Shown: piece by piece, positions 8,852-17,039 of the stretch | How positions within the stretch are numbered: position 1 is the first letter of the stretch | Layout of the letters: every line of letters starts with the position of its first letter | Assembly: GCF_001643375.1 (NCBI RefSeq) | Contig: NZ_LSHB01000028.1 | Coordinates: forward strand, 62,001-126,000 | Reading direction: 5' to 3' | Length of the DNA: 64,000 nt | Source of the DNA: Chryseobacterium sp. FP211-J200 | GTDB taxonomy: Bacteria; Bacteroidota; Bacteroidia; Flavobacteriales; Weeksellaceae | The notes under the pieces: generated by a model | What the model saw: the letters and a program-made list of their open reading frames with translations, nothing else | What the model was told of the DNA's origin: nothing | The model's database searches: none | Position numbers and translations under genes: made by a program

Positions 8852-9823
8852 ATGAAACGGATTTTATCCATATTAATGATGGCTTTTGTTCAAATCGTGC
8901 TTGCTCAAAATACACCTTACATTACAGTCAATGTTGCATCGGACGGAAGCGGACAATTCACGTCTATTCATAAAGCGATCAATTCAGTGAGGGATTTTGG
9001 TCCGGGCGAAGCTTTAATCAAAATAAAAGCGGGAACTTATAAAGAAAAAATCGTCATTCCGTCTTCAAAACATAAAGTCACTTTGCAGGGCGAAAACGCT
9101 GAGAATACGATGATTGTTAATGATGATTATTCAGGCAAGATCGATGCTCTGAACGAGAAAATGACAACCTTCAATTCCTACACACTTTTGGTGATGGCAG
9201 ATGAAGTTAAAATTTCAAATTTGACCATTCAAAATATTTCTTGTAGTAAAGGTCAGGCAGTTTCCCTTCACGTTGAGGGCGACAAATTTGTGATCAAAGA
9301 TTCGAAGATATTGGGCTGCCAGGATACAGTTTATGCGACAGGAACTCACAGCAGACAATATTATGAGAACTGTTTCATCGAGGGTACAACGGATTTTATC
9401 TTCGGTTCGGCAACGGTTGTATTCAAAAACTGTACGATCAAAAGTTTAGCTAATTCGTATGTTACTGCGGCTTCAACAGATCAAAATAAAAAATACGGTT
9501 TTGTCTTTTTCGATTGTAAATTGATTGCAAAGGACGGCATTACAAAAGTATTTCTTGGAAGACCTTGGCGCTCATATGCGAGGACAGTTTTCATCAATAC
9601 CGAAATGGGAAATCACATTCTGCCAGAAGGTTGGAATCCGTGGAAAGGCGACGCAATGTTTCCTGACAAAGAAAAAACCACTTACTACGCAGAGTTTGGA
9701 AGTAGAGGAGAAGGCGCAAATACTGCGAAAAGAGTTTCCTGGTCTCATCAATTAACCAAAAAGAAAGTGAAAAGTTACACCATCGAAAAGATTTTCGGTG
9801 ACTGGAATCCTATACAATATTAA
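8852..9823 (+). CDS. Pectinesterase (pectin methylesterase), CE8
   Basis: A 323-residue secreted CE8 enzyme that removes methyl esters from homogalacturonan so that lyases and polygalacturonases can act. Diagnostic blocks are GTYKEKI, QAVSLHV, GCQDTVYA (catalytic Asp158), DFIFGSA (catalytic Asp181) and LGRPW (Arg237). The signal peptide is short and ends VLAQ. Spacing to the previous gene is only 4 bases, so co-translation with the esterase is likely. All expected active-site residues are present and length is normal for bacterial single-domain pectinesterases. Confidence 0.93.
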   Translation: MKRILSILMMAFVQIVLAQNTPYITVNVASDGSGQFTSIHKAINSVRDFGPGEALIKIKAGTYKEKIVIPSSKHKVTLQGENAENTMIVNDDYSGKIDALNEKMTTFNSYTLLVMADEVKISNLTIQNISCSKGQAVSLHVEGDKFVIKDSKILGCQDTVYATGTHSRQYYENCFIEGTTDFIFGSATVVFKNCTIKSLANSYVTAASTDQNKKYGFVFFDCKLIAKDGITKVFLGRPWRSYARTVFINTEMGNHILPEGWNPWKGDAMFPDKEKTTYYAEFGSRGEGANTAKRVSWSHQLTKKKVKSYTIEKIFGDWNPIQY

Positions 9824-9848
9824 TTGTCATGATGAGGCTCTCGAAGCA
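9824..9848 (+). repeat. CTGAG/TCGAAG-type short dispersed repeat
   Basis: The stretch TTGTCATGATGAGGCTCTCG continuing to AAGCA nearly matches one at 52861-52885 and related copies at 31.4 and 34.4 kb. It begins immediately after the pectinesterase stop codon. Confidence 0.6.
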
Positions 9849-9868
9849 TCTATAAATAAAATTTTACA

Positions 9869-10606
9869 ATGAAAAAACTGCTTTTAAGTTTATCAATTCT
9901 ATTTTCAGTTTTGATATTTGCTCAGAAAAAACCAACCTTATTTCTGATTGGAGATTCTACGATGTCCAACAAGGATAATCCGGACAAAAATCCTGAGCAC
10001 GGCTGGGGACAAGTTCTTCCGCAATTTCTGACCACGGAGATCGAAGTTCAAAACCATGCAATGAACGGGAGAAGTTCCAAAAGTTTCCGCACAGAAGGCC
10101 GTTGGGACAAAGTGGAAAAACAATTGAAGAAGGGAGATTTTGTGGTGATCCAATTTGGTCACAATGACCAGAAAGTGAAGGATTCTACGAAGTTTACCAA
10201 TCCTTACACGCAATACAGAGCCAATCTGGAAAGATATGTCAACGAAACCAGAGCGAAAGGTGCAACACCAATTCTGATGACCTCCATCGTAAGAAGAGAT
10301 TTTACAGAAAATTGCGTTTTGGTGGACACGCACGGCAATTATCCTTTGGTGGTGAGATTGGTGGCGGATGATATGAAAGTCCCTTTCGTAGATATGCAAT
10401 TGTTGACGGAACAAATGGAAATCGCTGCCGGTCCGGAAAAATCAAAATTGCTTCACCTGCATTTCAAAGAAGGCGAAATCGAATATTATCCTAAAGGAAA
10501 ACAAGACAATACACACCTTTCAAAACTGGGAGCAGAAACTGTTGCGAAACTGGCCCTGAAGTCGTTGAAGTCAATGAAAACAGGATTGGAAAAGTACATT
10601 AGATAA
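9869..10606 (+). CDS. Rhamnogalacturonan acetylesterase, SGNH hydrolase, CE12
   Basis: A 245-residue SGNH hydrolase of the CE12/RhgT type, which removes acetyl groups from rhamnogalacturonan. Block I is FLIGDSTMSNKD with nucleophile Ser30; block II is GRSSKSF; block III is FGHNDQK; block V is DNTHLSK with Asp213 and His216. An N-terminal signal peptide ends FAQK. The combination GDSTMS plus GHNDQ is characteristic of the YesT/RhgT group rather than general lipases. Placed after the methylesterase and before two further esterases, it completes a set of ester-removing enzymes. Confidence 0.9.
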   Translation: MKKLLLSLSILFSVLIFAQKKPTLFLIGDSTMSNKDNPDKNPEHGWGQVLPQFLTTEIEVQNHAMNGRSSKSFRTEGRWDKVEKQLKKGDFVVIQFGHNDQKVKDSTKFTNPYTQYRANLERYVNETRAKGATPILMTSIVRRDFTENCVLVDTHGNYPLVVRLVADDMKVPFVDMQLLTEQMEIAAGPEKSKLLHLHFKEGEIEYYPKGKQDNTHLSKLGAETVAKLALKSLKSMKTGLEKYIR

Positions 10607-10662
10607 CCTACAGAATATAAGTTATCATTGATTTTAGTGATCGCTTTTTAAAGACGAGATTT

Positions 10663-11562
10663 ATGAAAAGGAGCATTTTCATCTTATTGATATTTTTATT
10701 CAACCTTACATCAGCACAGGAAAACATCCTGTTCTGGCCGAAAGGTGAAATGCCGAATTCCAAAGGTTTAAAGATAGAAAAACAAGCTTCGAATCCAGAA
10801 ATATCAACCCAGGAAGCTGAGCTTTTTGTGTTCTTGCCTCCGAAAGCAGAGCGGTCGAAGAGATCAGTCATTATCATTCCTGGCGGAGGCTATTCAAAAC
10901 TGACTTATAATGAAGGTGCTTTTCAGATTGCAAAATGGATGAACACTTTGGGTATTTCTGCCTTTGTTTTGTATTACAGATTACCAACTTCCCCGGATCT
11001 GGTTCAAAGAGAAATTGCGCCGTTGCAAGATGCTCAGGCGGCTATAAAATATGTTCGAATAAATGCATCACAGTGGAATCTTTCACCGGATCAAGTTGGT
11101 GTTGTGGGAACTTCCGCTGGCGGACATTTGGCGACATCGGTCAGTAATATTGCTATAGATTACACAGGTTTGAAAGGCGATTGGAGTAATATTTCTACGA
11201 TTCCTGATTTTGCAGTTCTCTTTTGTCCTGTGATAGACTTCGGAACATTTGCTCACGCAGGAAGTCGCAAAAGTTTGCTTGGAGAAACCGCTTCTCAGGA
11301 AAAAATTACCGAATATTCTATGCAAAACCGAGTGACGGAGAAAACACCGCCGACAATTCTCTTCCATAACCAAGACGATACAGCAGTTCCGGCGATGAAC
11401 AGTATTTTGTACTTCAAAGCGATGACAAAGAATAAGGTGAAAGGTGCGCTGTTTGTTTTCCCGGAAGGCGGTCACAGATTCTCGATTACCAATAAGAATG
11501 AACTGAGCGAAAATTGGAAAAAGTTGTGCGCCGATTGGCTAAAAACTTTGGATTCTAAATAA
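10663..11562 (+). CDS. Secreted alpha/beta hydrolase esterase (tandem copy 1)
   Basis: A 299-residue alpha/beta hydrolase with a signal peptide ending TSAQ. The oxyanion motif is PGGGY, the nucleophile is Ser151 in VGTSAGGH, the acid is probably in QDDTAVP and the histidine in GGHRFS. The family is close to acetyl-xylan-esterase-like proteins of Bacteroidota. It is followed after 18 bases by a closely similar gene, sharing SISAFVL-type and STIPDFA blocks. In this locus a role in removing acetyl groups from pectin or attached xylan is likely, but not proven by the sequence. Confidence 0.8.
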   Translation: MKRSIFILLIFLFNLTSAQENILFWPKGEMPNSKGLKIEKQASNPEISTQEAELFVFLPPKAERSKRSVIIIPGGGYSKLTYNEGAFQIAKWMNTLGISAFVLYYRLPTSPDLVQREIAPLQDAQAAIKYVRINASQWNLSPDQVGVVGTSAGGHLATSVSNIAIDYTGLKGDWSNISTIPDFAVLFCPVIDFGTFAHAGSRKSLLGETASQEKITEYSMQNRVTEKTPPTILFHNQDDTAVPAMNSILYFKAMTKNKVKGALFVFPEGGHRFSITNKNELSENWKKLCADWLKTLDSK

Positions 11563-11580
11563 TCATTATTTCTTAACCCA

Positions 11581-12492
11581 ATGAAAAAGGTAGTTTTAAT
11601 TATATTGATGTTCTTCATCCATCAAATCTCAGCGCAACAGAGAATGACGCTTTGGGAGAAAGGAAAAATGACCAATTCCAAAGGTTTTAAATTAAAAACA
11701 ATAGAAGAAAAAGAAGGACGCATCACACAGATCCAAGAACCTGAATTGTTTGCTTTTCTGCCAGCAAAAGAGGAACGAAAGCAGATGGCCGTCATCATCA
11801 TTCCTGGTGGTGGTTATCACCATTTGACCTATGATCTGGGCGGTTACTCTTACGCAAAATGGTTGAATACTTTGGGGATTTCTGCTTTTGTTTTGAATTA
11901 CCGATTACCGACTTCTCCTGATTTGAAACAAAGGGAAATGGCACCTTTACAGGATATTCAGTCAGCTATCAAATTGATCAGAAAAAACGCAGGTCAATAT
12001 GGAATTTCGCCAACTCAAATTGGTGTTTTGGGAACATCTGCCGGCGGACATTTGGCAGCGATGGTCAGTAACATTTCTATAGATTACACAGAATTGAAAG
12101 GCGATTGGCAGACTATTTCAACCATTCCGGATTTTGCTATTCTGGTTTCCCCAGTTATCGATTTGGGAGAATTTGCCCATAAAGGAAGTCGTGAAAATCT
12201 ATTAGGAAAAGATGCATCTGAAGACAAAATCAAAGAATATTCTATGCAGAATCGTGTGACGGAAAAAACACCACGAACAATTCTTTTTCACGCGCAGAAT
12301 GACCCTGCAGTTCCTGTCATCAATAGCATTCTGTATTATGAAGCCATGGTCAAAAATAAAGTGAAAGGTGCGATGTTCATCTTCCCCGAAGGCGAGCACA
12401 ACATCGGGATCTCCAATAAAAGTGAATTGACAGACAACTGGAAAATCATCTGCGCAGACTGGCTGAGAAAGCTTGATGCCAAATTAAAATAG
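11581..12492 (+). CDS. Secreted alpha/beta hydrolase esterase (tandem copy 2)
   Basis: A 303-residue paralogue of the preceding gene with the same layout: signal peptide ending ISAQ, PGGGY, nucleophile Ser153 in LGTSAGGH, acid in QNDPAVP and GEHNIG at the position of the first copy's GGHRFS. Both retain a complete Ser-Asp-His set, so neither looks like a decaying duplicate. It is the last enzyme of the pectin run; a 212-base gap with no clear terminator separates it from the LacI-type regulator. Confidence 0.8.
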   Translation: MKKVVLIILMFFIHQISAQQRMTLWEKGKMTNSKGFKLKTIEEKEGRITQIQEPELFAFLPAKEERKQMAVIIIPGGGYHHLTYDLGGYSYAKWLNTLGISAFVLNYRLPTSPDLKQREMAPLQDIQSAIKLIRKNAGQYGISPTQIGVLGTSAGGHLAAMVSNISIDYTELKGDWQTISTIPDFAILVSPVIDLGEFAHKGSRENLLGKDASEDKIKEYSMQNRVTEKTPRTILFHAQNDPAVPVINSILYYEAMVKNKVKGAMFIFPEGEHNIGISNKSELTDNWKIICADWLRKLDAKLK

Positions 12493-12624
12493 AAAAAAAT
12501 AGACTGATTGATCTCTTTGCTTAACGATTTTAAATCTGAATAAGACCAAATTAAAAAGAGTTGTAAGATCTAGAATACGCACTTCTATGGATAGGCAAAG
12601 ATCACTTCTTAGTATTTTTTCAAC

Positions 12625-12653
12625 TTTGATTCAGAAAAACACGACAGACTTTG
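12625..12653 (+). promoter_or_regulatory. Possible promoter for the LacI-type regulator
   Basis: TTTG at 12625-12628 and AGACTTTG at 12646-12653 (one mismatch to TAnnTTTG) are 17 bases apart, close to the Bacteroidota spacing. Weak evidence; it would allow the regulator to be made independently of the enzyme run. Confidence 0.3.
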
Positions 12654-12704
12654 ATATTTTTATATATTTACAACAACACAATTGACTTTTTGAGACTATA
12701 ATAC

Positions 12705-13736
12705 ATGGCAAAAAAAAATACAACGATCTATGACATTTCGAAGAAACTAAATGTAAGCGTAGCGACAGTTTCTAGAGCTCTGAACAACCATCCCAGGATC
12801 AGCCAGGCCACCAAGGAATTGGTAGTGAATATGGCCATGGAGATGGATTACAAGCAGAACAATCTGGCGAAAGCACTCAAAAGTGGAGAGACCAAAACTG
12901 TGGGCGTCATAGTTCCATATATCAATACCAACTTTTTCTCGTCGGTCATTCGTGGGATAGAGGAGGAGCTGTCTCCGCACGGTTACCGTGTGATCATCTG
13001 CCAAAGCCATGACGATGCCGATATCGAGAAGAAACAACTGAACACTTTGCTACACACACAGGTGGATTGTATCTTCATCTCGATTTCCAAGAATACTTCG
13101 GATCTGGAGTACATCAAAAAGGTCATCAGCACGACCAATACGCCGATCATCTTCTTTGACAGGAAAAAAGACATTCCTGGCATCAGTACGATCACGATCG
13201 ATGACCACAAAGGCGCTTATCAGGCAACGGAGCATCTCATCAAAGAAGGATACAAGAACATCTGCCATTTTTCCGGAGACCAGAATCTGGAGATCTACCA
13301 GAATAGGTTGAGTGGCTACATCAGCGCTTTGAAAGATCATAACCTGCCAGTGATAGAGGACAACATCATCAATACGGGAAGCTCCATCGAGGAAGGCATC
13401 AACGCGATGAAGAGTCTTTGGAAACGGAAGGTCAAGCCAGATGCCATCTTTTCAGCGTCTGATTTTACAGCTTTGGGCGTTTGTAAAGAGATCAAAAATC
13501 TGAAACTGAGAATTCCCGAGGATATTGGTGTGATCGGATTCAGTAATGAGCCGTTTACCCAGTTTATGGAACTTTCCATCAGTTCTGTGGACCAGACGCC
13601 GGTGATGATGGGGAAAGTGTCTGGCAATGTTTTCCTGGAAAGCATCAAAGATAACTTTTCAGGCATCACGATAGAGAAAAAGCTGGTGCTCACGCCCATG
13701 TTACAGATCAGGCAATCATCATCCAGAAAGAAATAA
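12705..13736 (+). CDS. LacI-family transcriptional regulator
   Basis: A 343-residue regulator. The N-terminal helix-turn-helix (TIYDISKKLNVSVATVSRAL, residues 4-23) and hinge are typical of LacI/GalR, followed by a periplasmic-binding-protein-like sugar domain (FFDRKKDIPGISTITIDDH, then IFSASDFTALGV). No signal peptide, so cytoplasmic. It is the only regulator in the pectin block and lies directly downstream of the enzymes, so it probably senses a pectin-derived sugar or keto-uronate and controls them. LacI regulators are less usual than hybrid two-component, AraC or SusR regulators for Bacteroidota polysaccharide loci. I saw no convincing palindromic operator inside the window. Confidence 0.9.
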   Translation: MAKKNTTIYDISKKLNVSVATVSRALNNHPRISQATKELVVNMAMEMDYKQNNLAKALKSGETKTVGVIVPYINTNFFSSVIRGIEEELSPHGYRVIICQSHDDADIEKKQLNTLLHTQVDCIFISISKNTSDLEYIKKVISTTNTPIIFFDRKKDIPGISTITIDDHKGAYQATEHLIKEGYKNICHFSGDQNLEIYQNRLSGYISALKDHNLPVIEDNIINTGSSIEEGINAMKSLWKRKVKPDAIFSASDFTALGVCKEIKNLKLRIPEDIGVIGFSNEPFTQFMELSISSVDQTPVMMGKVSGNVFLESIKDNFSGITIEKKLVLTPMLQIRQSSSRKK

Positions 13737-13738
13737 AC

Positions 13739-13768
13739 AAAACCCACCAAATTGCTTTGGTGGGTTTT
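13739..13768. terminator. Bidirectional terminator after LacI regulator
   Basis: Perfect 13-bp inverted repeat AAAACCCACCAAA with a TTGC loop, T-rich on both sides, between convergent genes. Confidence 0.9.
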
Positions 13769-13805
13769 CTATTTGTGGATGATCTGATCTGTCAGAGCTG
13801 ATCGA

Positions 13806-14471
13806 TCAATGATAAATGATCTTTCCGCCAGCAATTTTCTTATCATTCTTAGATTTAGGTTTTCCATAGATGTCTATGATCCCGCCAGCTCTGGTAGTAG
13901 CATCTACAGACTCTACAGCGTTTACAGATGCTTTACCGCCTGCATTGGTTGTCACACTTGTGATCTGTGTTTGTAAACTCTGTCCATCATATTTTGCACC
14001 CGTATTCACAACGATCGATTGCAAATCTGTATTTCCGGATAATTTCAAAACTGCGCCTGTATTCACTTTCCCTTCGATCACTTTTGCGTTGACGCTGAGG
14101 TCGATCAATGAACCTTCGTTGGAGGTCAATCCCAATTTTGTAGATTTCACAATATCGCTAGAGGTGATCTTTGCACCTTGGCTTGCCTGGATATCATTGA
14201 TATCTTGATAGTACAATAGGATCTTCACGTCATCACCTTGCAGGAGTTTGGTGGGTTTCATTCGTATTCTCAATTCATTTCCAGAATTTACGAACTCTAC
14301 ATCAGACGCCATTGTTCCACTCAGTTCAGCTTTGTAGGTATCGGAGGAGACCAATTCTACAGGGATCTTATCAAAAACTTTAAGTGATGTGAAGGCAGCT
14401 ATATCTTTGCTTTGCCCAAAAGTGAAGTGCGAGATCAGGAATGCTGAGGTTGCAAGAATTATATTTTTCAT
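13806..14471 (-). CDS. DUF2807 (GIN domain) secreted protein
   Basis: A 221-residue protein with a signal peptide ending FGQ and a repetitive beta-rich body (VELVSSDTYKAELSG, then repeated VNTGA and TNAGGKAS turns) typical of DUF2807, the putative auto-transporter adhesin head or GIN domain. The function is unknown; family members are exported beta-solenoids in Bacteroidota. I start at the ATG at 14471 because the frame upstream of it is not signal-like. The C-terminus DIYGKPKS...KIIYH is usual for the family. It is convergent with the regulator and shares its terminator. Confidence 0.8.
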   Translation of the reverse strand: MKNIILATSAFLISHFTFGQSKDIAAFTSLKVFDKIPVELVSSDTYKAELSGTMASDVEFVNSGNELRIRMKPTKLLQGDDVKILLYYQDINDIQASQGAKITSSDIVKSTKLGLTSNEGSLIDLSVNAKVIEGKVNTGAVLKLSGNTDLQSIVVNTGAKYDGQSLQTQITSVTTNAGGKASVNAVESVDATTRAGGIIDIYGKPKSKNDKKIAGGKIIYH

Positions 14472-14561
14472 ACCGTTTGATTGTTGATTATAACAAGCGT
14501 TTCGTAACAAATCCAGAACCACTTTTTGTTATAATTTGTTAAAGTTCAAAATCACCTTGAC

Positions 14562-14569
14562 TATTTTTG
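14562..14569 (+). promoter_or_regulatory. -7 promoter element TATTTTTG
   Basis: Perfect TAnnTTTG, 28 bases before the S41 protease start; a TTTG at 14535-14538 is a distant candidate -33 box. Confidence 0.5.
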
Positions 14570-14597
14570 CTTTAAATGTCCTAATTTTAAGCCTTTG

Positions 14598-16142
14598 ATG
14601 AAAAAAAACTTTACTTTTCTAATCTTGATGATCTTAGTTTCTTGTCAGACTGTCAGGAAGAACAATCTCTTTTTGGAGAAGAAGATACCCACTGCCGAAC
14701 TAAAGAAAGACATAGATTATACGTATGAGAAGCTCCAGAGATTCCATCCCAATCTCTATTGGTATATCTCAAAAGACGAGTTGGACCATAAATTTGACAG
14801 CCTCAAAACCACCATTTCGGAACCCTTGTCACCCAATCAGTTCTTCTTCAAATTGGCGCCTGTCGTAGCCAGTGTCAATGAGGGGCATTTGAGATTGAGG
14901 TCGGTCGGGAGGAAGTACAGCAAGGCAGAGCAGAAAGATTTCAAGACCAAAACACCGCTTTTTGCATTGATGGATTACAGGATCCTGGAAGATCGCATAT
15001 TTGTAAAGGAAAACCGGGAGAATGTGGGCGAGATCAAAGCTGGAACAGAAATTCTGAAGATCGATGGTGAAAATGTATCGGACCTTGTGAGAAAATATAA
15101 GAAGCTATACAGTTCTGATGGCGAGAACAAGACCTTTCAGAAGTATTTTATCAATCTCAGCTTCTTCAATTATTACACGCTGGAAAATGGCTATCTGGAC
15201 AGTGTGAAGCTGACCACGCTTTGTGATAATGTGGTGCAGGATGTGGGGATCAAACGGCAAAGAAAGGCTGCCAAGCAGGTGACCGAAGAAAAGGCACTTC
15301 CAAAGATCACACCCGATCAGAAGCTTCAGCATTATGATACTGCTACCAAAAGTTACAACCGAACATTCAAGTTTCTGAGATCAGACAGCAGCATCGCATA
15401 CATCAAGGTAAAGTCCTTCTCTGCTACCTATTCCAAAAAGTTCTACGAAAAGACATTCAAAAGAATCAGAAAGGCAAAGTCAGATCATCTGATACTGGAC
15501 ATCAGAGACAATCTCGGAGGCTCGCTTTCGGAGATCAACACCCTTTATTCTTATCTTACTGACAAGAAATTTACCCTCATAAAAGCGCCGGAGATGACCT
15601 CCAAAACCTCCGGCATGCATCAGAATTATTTCCGCGGACAGTCGCTTCTCTCATCTATCGTAAGTGCGCCTGCTTATCCGTTTTTTCTGGCTGGCAATTA
15701 CTTATTATCCTCCCGGAAGGACCGCCGCTACTATTTTCGGGAGTTTGCATCGCGACCTACGAGACCGAAGGAAGACGCCTTCAAAGGGAAAATATATGTC
15801 CTTGTGAATGGTGCCAGTTTTTCTGCATCGTCCATCATCTCTGCCAAGCTGAAGTATGAGAACCGCGCCGTGATCGTGGGTGAAGAAACGGGTGGTGCAA
15901 ACGATGGTACGGTTGCAGGGGTCAATAACACCATCATTCTGCCCAACTCACATCTCTCGCTTCCCATCGGACTGTTCCTCATCCGCCCGAACATCGAGTT
16001 TGAGAATAAGAATAGAGGTGTGGTTCCCAATTTTTCTGTAGACCCCAACTTCGAAGATATTTTTGCCACAGAGGACAAGATCCTCGACTGGACCTTGGAA
16101 GACATCGACTTCCGGAATTCCATTACTACCAAATCAAAATAA
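14598..16142 (+). CDS. S41-family peptidase, lipoprotein
   Basis: A 514-residue lipoprotein (MKKNFTFLILMILVSCQ, lipobox LVSC). The C-terminal half is a tail-specific protease domain: IAYIKVKSFS, LILDIRDNLGGS, the serine in VNGASFSASS and the following GEETGGANDG. A PDZ-like part precedes it (EIKAGTEILKIDGENV). S41 proteases degrade or process C-termini of envelope proteins. An insert with several basic residues (about 225-245) separates PDZ and protease halves. Start chosen at ATG 14598 rather than the TTG just before it. Substrate unknown. Confidence 0.85.
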   Translation: MKKNFTFLILMILVSCQTVRKNNLFLEKKIPTAELKKDIDYTYEKLQRFHPNLYWYISKDELDHKFDSLKTTISEPLSPNQFFFKLAPVVASVNEGHLRLRSVGRKYSKAEQKDFKTKTPLFALMDYRILEDRIFVKENRENVGEIKAGTEILKIDGENVSDLVRKYKKLYSSDGENKTFQKYFINLSFFNYYTLENGYLDSVKLTTLCDNVVQDVGIKRQRKAAKQVTEEKALPKITPDQKLQHYDTATKSYNRTFKFLRSDSSIAYIKVKSFSATYSKKFYEKTFKRIRKAKSDHLILDIRDNLGGSLSEINTLYSYLTDKKFTLIKAPEMTSKTSGMHQNYFRGQSLLSSIVSAPAYPFFLAGNYLLSSRKDRRYYFREFASRPTRPKEDAFKGKIYVLVNGASFSASSIISAKLKYENRAVIVGEETGGANDGTVAGVNNTIILPNSHLSLPIGLFLIRPNIEFENKNRGVVPNFSVDPNFEDIFATEDKILDWTLEDIDFRNSITTKSK

Positions 16143-16432
16143 CTCTCTCATAATTTTCTTTGATCCAAAGAGAATACCAGCATCCAAGTAGGTGAGGTGG
16201 TCATCTCCCAGCGGAGAAGGAGCTTCTCTCCAGAAGGTCAATGGTATGTTGTCCCGGCGGTCAACACACCATTGACCGACCATTCAATACCGTTTTGTTC
16301 GGGCGGTCAACATCGTTTTGGTGGCTCGACCAAAGAGGCATTGGTCAAATCAGCCTATCCAAACTCTGCCTAATTGTCAAAAAACCACGATTGGCAAAAG
16401 AATTGAGAAATGTACTTTGAAAAATTACCATT
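16143..16432. other. Intergenic region with repeated GGTCAA motifs upstream of grpE
   Basis: This 290-bp gap has no gene. It contains an inverted repeat GGTCAATGGT (16236-16245) / ACCATTGACC (16268-16277), two direct copies of CGGTCAACA (16258-16266 and 16304-16312), another GGTCAA at 16343-16348, and a small palindrome GAGAAG-gag-CTTCTC (16214-16228). It is less AT-rich than most gaps here. A near-consensus TACTTTG at about 16413-16419 could be the -7 box of the grpE promoter. Regulatory use is inferred only. Confidence 0.5.
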
Positions 16433-16972
16433 ATGGAAGAAAACAAAGATATACACGAGGAAAACCTCAATCAAGAAACCAATTCAGCAGAGAACAAAGA
16501 CACTCAAGATCAAGAAAATTTGTCACAAAAACCAACTGCAGAAGAACTTTTGGCAGAAGAGAAAGACAGATACATCCGTCTTTACGCAGAATTCGAAAAC
16601 TATAAAAAGAGAACCTTAAAAGAGAAGAATGATTTCTATCTGTATGCTTCTCAAGATCTGATGACATCTATGCTGGGTGTTGTAGATGACTTCGAAAGAG
16701 CCATCAAAGAGATCTCAAAAAGCGGCAACGAATCAGAACTTAAAGGCATCGAATTGATCTACCAAAAGCTGAAAAGCAAATTGATCGAGAAAGGTTTGAA
16801 ACCGATCCATGTAGAACAGGGCGATGCCTTCAATGTAGACCTGCATGAGGCTATCACATCCATTCCTTCGCCATCAGAAGATTTGAAAGGAAAGATCATA
16901 GATGTTGTAGAAACAGGATATCAGCTTCACGAGAAAGTGATCCGTTTCGCAAAAGTAGTAACAGGAAACTAA
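16433..16972 (+). CDS. grpE: Nucleotide exchange factor GrpE
   Basis: A 179-residue GrpE. The acidic, low-complexity N-terminus (about 40 residues) is followed by the long helix (AEELLAEEKDRYIRLYAEFE, then NYKKRTLKEK) and the C-terminal beta domain (GLKPIHVEQGDAFNVDLHEA). GrpE releases ADP from DnaK and so resets the chaperone cycle. dnaJ follows after 67 bases on the same strand, the usual grpE-dnaJ pair; dnaK is not in the window. Confidence 0.96.
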   Translation: MEENKDIHEENLNQETNSAENKDTQDQENLSQKPTAEELLAEEKDRYIRLYAEFENYKKRTLKEKNDFYLYASQDLMTSMLGVVDDFERAIKEISKSGNESELKGIELIYQKLKSKLIEKGLKPIHVEQGDAFNVDLHEAITSIPSPSEDLKGKIIDVVETGYQLHEKVIRFAKVVTGN

Positions 16973-17039
16973 AATTTATTAATGATAAAGTTAACTGATC
17001 AGAAATCAATTATCATTTATCACTTGTCAATTATTTATT

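Noticed and set aside
12682-12701. E. coli-like TTGACT and TATAAT before the LacI gene
   Set aside because: The two boxes are only 9 bases apart, and Bacteroidota sigma factor uses different boxes.
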